From Pelodera strongyloides (Eukaryota; Nematoda; Chromadorea; Rhabditida; Rhabditidae): a stretch of DNA of 64,000 nucleotides. Numbering within the stretch: position 1 is the stretch's first letter; every line of letters starts with the position of its first letter. The DNA is taken from the NCBI GenBank assembly GCA_036852015.1, contig JAANDG010000456.1, positions 56,233-120,232 on the forward strand, read 5' to 3'. Position numbers and translations under genes: made by a program. This document shows positions 56,180 to 64,000 of this stretch, in pieces. The notes beneath the pieces were generated by a model, which was not told the origin of the DNA, searched no databases, and worked only from the letters and a program-made list of their open reading frames with translations.

Positions 56180-56438
56180 GAAACCGGTCCTGGGCTGGGT
56201 GCATGGTTTATTTTTCCATTGGAAACTTTCAGTGAAGAAGGACCCAAATGATTCCATTTTCCGAGGATTCTCGCATAAAAAAGGTGTTAAAGTGATGATT
56301 TTGATAAGAAGTGAGATAAGGAGAAGGAACATTTTATAAGACGTCATAATGGCTAATAAAATCTAGGGCGCGATCCTTTTCTATACTAATAAGAGATAAC
56401 GGGGGGTTATTCTTTGTCATTCGACTGGTGAGCTAGCC

Positions 56439-59400
56439 ATGGCTCGCCTTCTACTTCTAGCTGTAGCGGCAGGTATATGGTTAGCATTATTAGGTTACGG
56501 TACTTTAACTAAAGCGCTATAACAGGCGGTTTTTGAAGTATGATGGACTACTGCATTCTTATCTATTTATACTAACAATAAGTGAGCTCGAATTGACGTC
56601 GATTTTCAATGCACGCATGGGTACAGTTATCCGAAATCCGTTTCAAAATCCTGTTGTTGTACCCTTTATTCGAATGTGGTTGTGGTTCACCACAGTGTTC
56701 AAACTACAAAGCTTATGACTTGTTCCACACAGTCATCTACATAGTGGTCCTGTACAGAGTCGACGACGAGTTCCACATGGCAAATTGCTCGACGTCTCCC
56801 AACATTACAATACATCATCAGCTGTAGTGGGATCTATAATTTCTAGAAAAACTGTGTAGAATTGCTTACAATTGGTGTATATTACACGAAAAACTGGTAC
56901 ATATTTCCTTCGTTCTCAGCTATTCTGCTATGTGTGCTTGCAACCCCGGTAAAACCCAAGTTCCGCCGGCACCACCGTATGATCAGAGGAAGACCGTACC
57001 GTGGATTGGTACCGAAGGAGATGCCGGTTAGTAAATGATTTAGTAAAAGAGGGCTCAACTTTAATGTTTAGCTAAGATTTTTGCTATGACCTATTCACGA
57101 TTCATCTTTTTGTGTAGAATTTGCGTTAGTGCGATATACACTAACCGTAAGCATATTATACGATAACCGGTTTCTTAGTAACTAACCCAATGTTGACAGT
57201 TATGACAGAGTTTGCCATATGTTTTGCGGACTGCGTTTTTATTTTATGATGAATATTAAATTGTGGGTTATATTATTTTGTGATGCGCTATTTAGAAAAT
57301 TTCAGGGTGACTATGTGGTGGCAGCCGCTGCCACTCAGGGGTGGTTCACCCAGAATTTGGACCACATGAACGGAAACGACACGAGAACCTGGAGACAGGT
57401 GGGATACACTTTGTAATCGTTATGTTGGCTATGTATGCTACGAATGCAACTCCGTGGTTGCCCTCGCACCTTATGGTTAGGCGGTACGGCTAGCACACCT
57501 TTCGCGCACCATTACGCTCTCGAAAGCAGACTTGCAACCCCCCATACTTCTCGGCGATTACTCGGTTTCGCGATGTCAGCACTGTATCGATTTAACAATA
57601 AGTCTAATGTCGAAGTTCAACTAACTGACTGAGTGAGAATATTTGGGAACTAACGAAAGATATAGGCAGTGAAATAATATACTAAAATTATCTTTTTCAG
57701 CGTTACTGGTACAATAAGCAGTGGTACAAACCCGGAGGTCCGGCATTCCTTATGCTTGGTGGTGAGGGAGAAGAGAGCCCGTACTGGTTAGAATCCGGTA
57801 AGATCTACCTCCGCTTGATCTCTCAAAGATCTCTGCTAGTTTTTGTTATTCTCTGAGAATGCTTGTGTGCTTAGTTAGACTGGGTAGTAACTTGTAGAAT
57901 ATAGTGCTCCTTTCTTGGTTTCATTTGGTTCGCGCGGTTATTGCCGTCTGAAAATGTGCGCGGCAACAAGGCGCGCTCACTTGTTGAAATACTTTTGCAG
58001 ACCAAGTCGAGTTTGGCAAGCTGGCAGTCTCGCACGGAGCTGCAGTCTTCCTTCTCGAACACAGATTCTATGGAGAGTGCCACCCACTGCCGTAAGTTCG
58101 GTACTTGTAACATATCGTAAAAATCCTCCATAAGTTACGTCAAGTATACTTCCACCGTAGGTTGTACCTTTATATTGGTATGACCAATAGGATGTCCTTT
58201 GTTGGTGGCGTAGTTTTTAGCTTATTTATAATTGATTTTCAGCGACATGTCTGTATCAAGTCTCCAGTATCTATCTTCCGTGCAGGCCATTGAAGATATC
58301 GCGACCTTCATTCAGGGAATGAAGGTAATCGATAAATCACTAGGCAACAGCGGAAATTTTAAATAGTCATAAAGGAATGGTCAAAAGATTCTAAACATTT
58401 TTTTCAATTTCCAGCAACAATATCCGGACATTAGCAGTGGAAAATGGGTGACATTTGGAGGATCTTACTCAGGTAGGGAGACACTTTTGGAGGATATTAG
58501 GGGTCAGATTCGGAGGATCTTACTCAGGTAGGGAGACACTTGTGAAGGATATTAGGGGACAAATTCGGAGGATATTACGCGGGTTGCGGTCATTTATGGA
58601 GGACATTACTCGTGTTGTGGTCACTGGGCATAGATGGAGCACCTTATTCGGGTTGGGAGTAACTTTTGGAGAGGAACTTACTTTGGGCAATCAATATTCT
58701 GACTAAAAGTATATTTGCAGGCGCTCTTTCGGCATGGGCCCGTGAAAAGCACCCAGAATTGGTCGCGGCAGCTGTTGGAAGTTCAGGACCCGTACAGGCT
58801 GAGCTAGACTTCACAGGTGACTTCATCTTAAAGCGAAATGCCGGCCGGTTTTTGAAACGCATCTCAAGTACTTGCATTCCTATGCATTTATGCAAAGAGG
58901 GGTCTAGTTTTTATTCTAATTTTTGCTCATTTGCATATGCTGCATGAGAAAGCAGGTGTAAGCAATGCGTTTCAAAAACCGGCCGGTATTTTTTAGTAAA
59001 AAAAATAAACATGACTCTTGTTAGGATTTACGTATGGCCACTTACTTTGGGTTTACTTATCTTTGCTTTAATTTAAAGATAATTCTAAACACCTGCTTTC
59101 CAGAGTACCTCGAGGTAGTTCAAAACGCGATCAACCGTACCTCTCCAGTCTGTGCCGCATCTGTGGCCAATGGAATGGCCCAAGTGGCCAAATTGGCCCA
59201 GACCGCATCTGGACAACAGAGTCTCAACAACATCTTCAGGTATGATTGGCAGTGCAGATTCCAGGGGGAAGTGTTCGATGTGAGAGCGAGGCCGATAGGC
59301 GGTCGTCAAAAAGCGAATGCACTGAATTCTGCGCACAGTTTCGGCGGCTCACCGACAAAATTGCCTCAGCGTTTACCACACTCACGGATTGGAGGTGTCT

Positions 59401-60006
59401 GTCACTGAGTATAACTTATAAACAGCGCATAACTGGGTACCGAATGATCTGCACCTGATGATGCTATGTTACCAGCGGGGTAGCTCTGCTGAACATGGGT
59501 CTAAACTATAAACGTATTGTTAGCTTACCGTTACTAATGATATCTTTGTAACTGCTGGTGCTAGGTTAGCGGCAAGGTAGAGGTACGCAAACAGTCAGCC
59601 CCTGACAATTATATTTTAAGTAAAGACTACAATTGACATCAAAGGTAAGAAAAACAAACTCTCTTAAAAAGTTCAAACTGAAAACCTGAAAATTTAGCAT
59701 TTGCAATGGTGGATTCGACTGGTCGAACCCATTAAATGTGAAGTACTTCTGGGAATCAGTCTTTGGTGTTTACATGGAAATTGTGCAGTATTCTGGAGAC
59801 AATGTGGTGAGAAGGTTTACCTTCATTCTGAGAAAAAGAGAGGGAAGATAGAAGAGAGAAGAGAGAGAGAGGGGGAAGAAGAAGAAAGAAGAAAGAGGAG
59901 ACGACGGATAGATCCAGAATGAGAGAAAGAGAAATAAGAGAGAGATAGAGATAGAGAGACAGAGAGAGAGACACAGAGAGAGACACAGAGAGAGACAGAG
60001 AGAGAG

Positions 60007-60070
<64 letters not shown>

Positions 60071-61797
60071 AAGTAAGAAGTTTCAGACAGAGACATAGAT
60101 TAAATTTTTACAAGTTTATTTCAGTCGATCTTCAAGAGTCAATTAACCACTGACAACGCCATCTGCCGCTTCCACAATAATAATAACACGAATGTGCTCA
60201 CCAAAATGAAGCAGGTCGGCTTGATTTGTAAGAAAAGATGAATTTATTCTGAAAATCATGTGGAACTATGAAAGCTCCCACCCTCCATAAGCTTATCTTG
60301 TTTAATTAGTGTTCCTCTCTTTCCACATAACAACAAATATTTTTATCAATACATTTTTATTACTGAATACGTGTTCGTGTTCGTGTAGTCAAGCCTGTGC
60401 CGGGAGGGCACAGAATCGAACATAATTTGCATATAATCCTGCATATGTTTCCAAACCAAGTACCCGTCCACACCACCGCTTTAAAATAAATCTAATTAAG
60501 GTCAATGACTTCTTCGCACAGTTGAACGACGAGGAGTGCACTTATATTGACTACAATGGTTTCATCGAGTTCATGAAAGACGAGACCTACGAAGATGCAC
60601 AGGCTGGTCAGTGAAATTATTATAAAATAAGTTGTAAATACTCTAGATATGATAATAAACCAAAAGGTGATTGTTATTTTCAGGATACACACAATAATGT
60701 AATGTTCCTTGAAGAAAAAAAAATTACTTTAATTTTGGAAGAAAGGGGAAACCCTTAGGAAGACTATTGTAAATACACATTCGAAAATTTCCAAAACTTG
60801 TGTGTTTTTTCTCCGAGAGATCTCTGACCACCTGCCGTAATTGAGCACGTTTCTGAAAAGGTATAATGAGCATGCTGAGGTTTAGTAATTTATTTATTTT
60901 CAACTATTTAGTAATTTATTTATTTTCGACTATTTATCTATTTCAGACCGAGCATGGGTTTGGCAAACTTGTACTGAATTCGGCTACTATCAGTCAACTG
61001 ATTCCAACTCTGCAGGACCATTCTTCGGAGGAAAGGACAAGCTGCCAGTTGAGTGCGTTTTAGTTTTTATCGATTGATTTTGATTTTAGTAACACCGAGA
61101 AAAACACGGCAAGATGAGTATAAAAGTTGAAAAACCAAGCAAAACTATTAGAAATTAAAACAAGATACCGGGCGGTTTTTTTGAAATGCATCGCGGACAC
61201 CAGCATATGGAAATGATGGTAAATTAGAATAAAAAAATCGAGCTAAATTCGAGCAAATTAGCATAAATACGTAAAGATGATGTTTAACTTTAGCTACTAC
61301 ACCAAGGAGTGCACTGATATCTACGGATCCCAATACACGGCACAGTTTGTAGGCCAGGCGGTTCAGAATACCAATCAGTACTACGGTGGACGGGACAATC
61401 TTCAGGGAACAAACATTGCACTCCCCAATGGGAACGTCGACCCATGGCATGCACTGGGAAAACTGACCTCCAACAGTACCAGCATCGTACCCTTGGTTAT
61501 TGATGGTAAGAGATTGGTACCAGTTTTGCTACCAACATACAGTCAGATCAAGACTGTAGGTTCGCACTAGGTTTGCAGTCAAGAAGCCATAACTCTATAA
61601 GTAAGGGAATATGTATTAAAGTATACTGGACTACTGAAGCACACCACTGTAAATAACATATATTTTTTTTAACAAAGGCTTATTTTTCAGGAACCGCTCA
61701 CTGTGCGGATATGTACCCGGCATCTGCCACAGACAAGAGCTCACTCACAATTACAAGGAACAAATTGGCCCTTCAGTTGGCCACTTGGCTTAACTAA
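56439..61797 (+). CDS. S28 family serine peptidase (PRSS16 / lysosomal Pro-X type)
   Basis: Predicted secreted or lysosomal serine protease of family S28, whose characterised members cleave after proline or act in antigen processing. Fifteen exons: 56439-56472, 56920-57026, 57306-57398, 57701-57797, 58001-58091, 58243-58324, 58415-58472, 58721-58816, 59104-59239, 59698-59803, 60125-60214, 60522-60606, 60947-61052, 61294-61505, 61691-61797. In frame, 499 aa, a normal length. Signal peptide ARLLLLAVAAAILLCVLA; basic propeptide KFRRHHRMIRGRPYRG; QGWFTQNLDHMN and FLMLGGEGEESPYW; LLEHRFYGECHPLPD; nucleophile S187 in FGGSYSG; WQTCTEFGYYQSTD; catalytic D443 in LPNGNVDPWHA; H468 in GTAHCADMYP. The full triad is present, so it should be active. 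The intron after the nucleophile motif contains a degenerate copy of that exon end. AATAAA lies at 61804. Confidence 0.96.
56505..56668. mobile_element. Degenerate MITE family 1 in S28 intron 1
   Basis: Left TTAACTAAAGCGCTATAACA with GGCGGTTTTTGAAGTATGAT; right CCGTTTCAAAATCCTGTTGT then ACCCTTTA. The core is diverged. Confidence 0.6.
58455..58620 (+). repeat. About 55-bp tandem repeat derived from an S28 exon end
   Basis: TTCGGAGGATCTTACTCAG followed by GTAGGGAGACACTT, the end of exon 7 with its donor, reappears 55 bp downstream, and weaker copies (GGAGGATATTA, GGAGGACATTACTCG) follow. The second copy carries an intact second donor at 58528. Confidence 0.75.
58828..58997. mobile_element. MITE family 1 in an S28 intron
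   Basis: TTAAAGCGAAATGCCGGCCG at the left and AAAAACCGGCCGGTATTTTT at the right, with inner arms GTTTTTGAAACGCATC and GCGTTTCAAAAACC. The core has TTTATGCAAAGAGGGGTCTA and TTTGCATATGCTGCATGAGA. It is one of the best-kept copies. Confidence 0.85.
59836..60076. repeat. (GA)n-rich purine tract in an S28 intron
   Basis: About 240 bases of GAGA, GAAGA and GACAGA repeats with strong strand asymmetry, inside intron 59804-60124. ORFs on either strand here are low-complexity. Confidence 0.9.
61157..61272. mobile_element. Truncated MITE family 1 in the penultimate-exon intron of S28
   Basis: The left arm (AAGATACCGGGCGGTTTTTT then GAAATGCATCGCGG) and core (AAAAAATCGAGCTAAATTCG, AGCAAATTAGCATAAATACG) are present. 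The right arm is missing and the exon acceptor follows 21 bases later. Confidence 0.65.
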
Positions 61798-61803
61798 GCA
61801 TTT

Positions 61804-61809
61804 AATAAA
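61804..61809 (+). promoter_or_regulatory. Poly(A) signal of the first S28 gene
   Basis: AATAAA seven bases after the stop codon; further AATAAA copies follow within 20 bases, then a T/G-rich stretch. The 3' UTR would be very short. Confidence 0.7.
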
Positions 61810-63303
61810 TGAAGATTTTCAATAAATAAACAAATAAATTTTTGTGGTGGCTCTGTTTTAGTTTGTTAGAGGTTGTTGGGTTTTAGAATTGCTTGTGGTT
61901 ATCATATCATATGATGCACTTCTATACATTCTAAAAAAGAGAACCTGGTAACTTAGTAACCTTGGTAAACTGATAGGATACGCCTATTTTCTAGCTAGAC
62001 ATATGTATTTGAAAATGGATACTGCCTGGAAAATATACTTGTTCGGCTGGGGACTTGCTTAACGACAATTAATTAATGGTTTTAGACATTTTAGGGCTGC
62101 AAATTATGCAGGCGAACAATTTTTGTGGATCTGTAATGAGTTAATTTCTTGTTTTGTAAATACATAGTTTCACCATCCGAAAACTGCTAGAATTTATTCA
62201 TATGGCAGTGCATTCCAGATCTACTACGCCCTTTTCGATTATAGGGACAGGCACACGAGAAAAAAAAAAAAGTTTTCTCCAACTTACTTGTGACCGGTAT
62301 TTCAGAAATATACGAAGACGTCGAGCAACTTGTCATCTGGAACTCGTCGCCTGTGCTCAGGACCTCTGCGGAACATGTCATAAGCAAGAACGTTGAATTT
62401 GTACTCCCTTGAATAAATTTGCACGCTCGTGAAGCGTAAAACAAATTTTAGAGAAAATATTACTGTGAAAACCGCATTGCTTGAAACCTTGAACTCCAGA
62501 GTTATTCCCCGGTAAACAGGCCAGGTACCGTAGTAAAGTCAATTTTTACGCATTTAGGGCCTAACCGCACTGGAAACGCCTCTGTATAATCGTAAGAATG
62601 TTCTTTATTCGTTTGTTCATTTCTACGTAGAGAAAGAATGCAAATGAACCGTATAAACGAATTTTCACGTTCTGACTACGGTACCTGTCCGAACTGTTTG
62701 CCGGGGAATAACTCTGCCAGTTCTAGGCTTCAAGCAATGCGGTTTTCACTAATTGATGTCTTTTTGCAACTAGTTTTCATGAAGTGAGTTCCGAGCGAAA
62801 TGAAAACTTAGTTTGCGGTTCCGTAAAAGAGTTTCACAAACCTCTGCAATACCCCTTTAAAGCATGTTTGGTCCCCGTTTACAATACGAGTCTGCTAGAA
62901 CTCGTACTCGAAAATGAGTCGAAAATGCTTGAAGGCAATAAAGGTGTATTCAAAGAACTGTTAAGGTTTTATTAACAATATTATATTTCTTTATCTTTAT
63001 CGCGCGTATTATGTTTGACACCTTTTTATGGTCGAATGAGAATGGGGTGTCTGCTGAAATAATCGTTCGAGATAAAAAAAAAGGCTTTAGAACAGTAACA
63101 CACAATGAAAGGCCAAAAGACGAACATACTCCTTGAAAAATTAAGATAAAATGAGCACAGAACACTCAAAGTTTTTAGGGGTCTGCCAGTTTTTTTGGAC
63201 AGCACAGAGACCAATCAAAACCTATTACCTATCACAATATGATAGGCTTGATATAAATACGGAAAGATAAGGATGCTTTTTGTTTTATTGTCCTGCGGTG
63301 GCC
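61810..63303. other. Region between the two S28 genes
   Basis: No exon recognised. It holds the transcription end of the first S28 gene, a diverged family 2 MITE (about 62238-62760), and the presumed promoter of the second gene after it. Confidence 0.5.
62238..62760. mobile_element. Diverged family 2 MITE
   Basis: Left GGCACACGAGAAAAAA resembles the CCCACGAGAAAA end of the 21091 copy. AATATTACTGTGAAAACCGC and GCGGTTTTCACTAATT pair across the centre, as do GTTATTCCCCGGTAAACAG and CTGTTTGCCGGGGAATAAC. The terminal TTAA is not clear at either side, so the borders are approximate. Confidence 0.6.
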
Positions 63304-63846
63304 ATGGCAGATCGGCTGTTACTAGTGCTTGCGGCAGGTGAGTGGAGATTATACACATTGTGTTTCTAAATATTAAACGGTTGAACGTAAACTAAACAAC
63401 CACATTCTTATGTAACTATGTAAATTCGATGCACATAATGGAACGTAATTTATAATACTCTTTTGTAAATAAACTGTAAACTGGCCAAGAAGAATTCTTT
63501 GCAATTTTGACGAAGAGTACTGTATTTGTATTAACTTCTTTCAGCACTCTTGTTGTGTTGTCTAGCGACTTCACCGGATGACCCTCCACATCGGCATTAT
63601 CGTTCATTCAGCGGAAGACCAGGATTGCTACCTACCCTTGTGCCGGTAAACTTTGGGTTAACTTACTGGTTGTGACATCAGCTCTTACTGTAATAAAAGT
63701 AATACTCTTCGATAATTGCAGAGTTTCTTTGCCTAAAGAACACATTAATTCAGAATAAAGATTCTGTGGTCGTCAACTCGACTCAAGGCTGGTTCGAGCA
63801 AAGGTTGGATCATTTGAATGCAGCTGATAGCAGAACTTGGCAACAG
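63304..63846 (+). CDS. Second S28 serine peptidase, 5' part only (runs off the window)
   Basis: Tandem paralogue of the gene at 56439. Three exons are visible: 63304-63337, 63545-63645 and 63754-63846 (76 codons). Intron positions and phases equal those of the first gene (34-nt first exon phase 1, second exon ending phase 0, 93-nt third exon). It shows a signal peptide (ADRLLLVLAAALLLCCLA), a basic pro-region (RHYRSFSGRPGLL), and STQGWFEQRLDHLNAADSRT, which aligns with the same site of the first gene. An AG at 63720 upstream of exon 3 would lead to an in-frame stop, so 63754 is the supported start of that exon. The catalytic part lies beyond the window. Confidence 0.88.
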
Positions 63847-64000
63847 GTAGCACATTACATAGAACCAGATTTAGTACTCAACAACTACAGTACTCCTCAT
63901 ATATGCTTCAAATAATGGGGCATCGGACCAGTTAGTCTGCTGTTTTTATACAGAAATAGCAAACCACCGGTCTTGATGCCTTATTTTGCTTTCTTCGGAT

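Larger units (their letters stand above)
55271..56438. other. Region between the satellite and the first S28 gene
   Basis: No exon recognised. It contains a GC-rich hairpin at 55354-55383 and a MITE at 55998-56179. The S28 promoter should lie between the MITE and 56438. Confidence 0.5.

Noticed and set aside
59701..60096. Low-complexity ORFs over the GA tract
   Set aside because: They are microsatellite translations; the real coding exon ends at 59803.
63721..63753. Earlier acceptor for exon 3 of the second S28 gene
   Set aside because: Using it brings in TAA in frame; the AG at 63752-63753 gives the 93-nt exon matching the paralogue.

Overview
This is nuclear DNA of an intron-rich eukaryote. 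Every recognised gene is split by short GT-AG introns (about 60-700 bp, a few over 1 kb), there is a nuclear-type tRNA with internal A and B boxes, and palindromic DNA elements litter the introns. The gene set (Mediator MED19, a claudin/PMP22-like tetraspan protein, S28 peptidases with signal peptides) suggests an animal. Compact introns and the survival of a TtcA-like gene suggest an early-branching lineage, perhaps sponge-like; that placement is inference. Exon boundaries were assigned by hand from splice signals, frame continuity and family similarity. All complete models close in frame.

Layout: 1-3.4 kb, no gene recognised. 3.4-9.1 kb (-), dyskerin/CBF5, 11 coding exons. 9.6-10.9 kb (+), RAN, divergent from dyskerin across about 0.6 kb. 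11.3-18.8 kb (+), NOP14, 23 exons. 19.3-21.6 kb (+), MED19, tail-to-tail with a claudin-like gene at 21.8-23.8 kb (-). 24.1-25.2 kb, a 1,058-bp element whose 123-bp terminal inverted repeats enclose one 263-codon ORF. 25.3-34.2 kb (+), a 25-exon gene fusing a cysteine desulfurase to a TtcA-like tRNA thiolase (1,011 aa). 34.8 kb (-), tRNA-Glu(CTC). 35.9-43.9 kb (+), MCM6, 21 exons. 44.5-55.3 kb, a satellite array with a 61-bp period, interrupted by a suspicious poly-G/poly-A block. 56.4-61.8 kb (+), an S28 serine peptidase, 15 exons, followed at 63.3 kb by the start of a tandem paralogue that runs off the window.

Functionally, the left part is a group of ribosome-biogenesis and nuclear genes (dyskerin for rRNA pseudouridylation, NOP14 for the small-subunit processome, RAN for nuclear transport). 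MED19 and MCM6 add transcription and replication housekeeping. The S28 pair are predicted secreted or lysosomal proteases. The most unusual items are the desulfurase-TtcA fusion, which would join sulfur mobilisation and tRNA thiolation in one chain; the inverted-repeat element filled by one unknown ORF directly upstream of that fusion gene; and a TTAA-ended MITE that supplies a 3' splice site inside the fusion gene.
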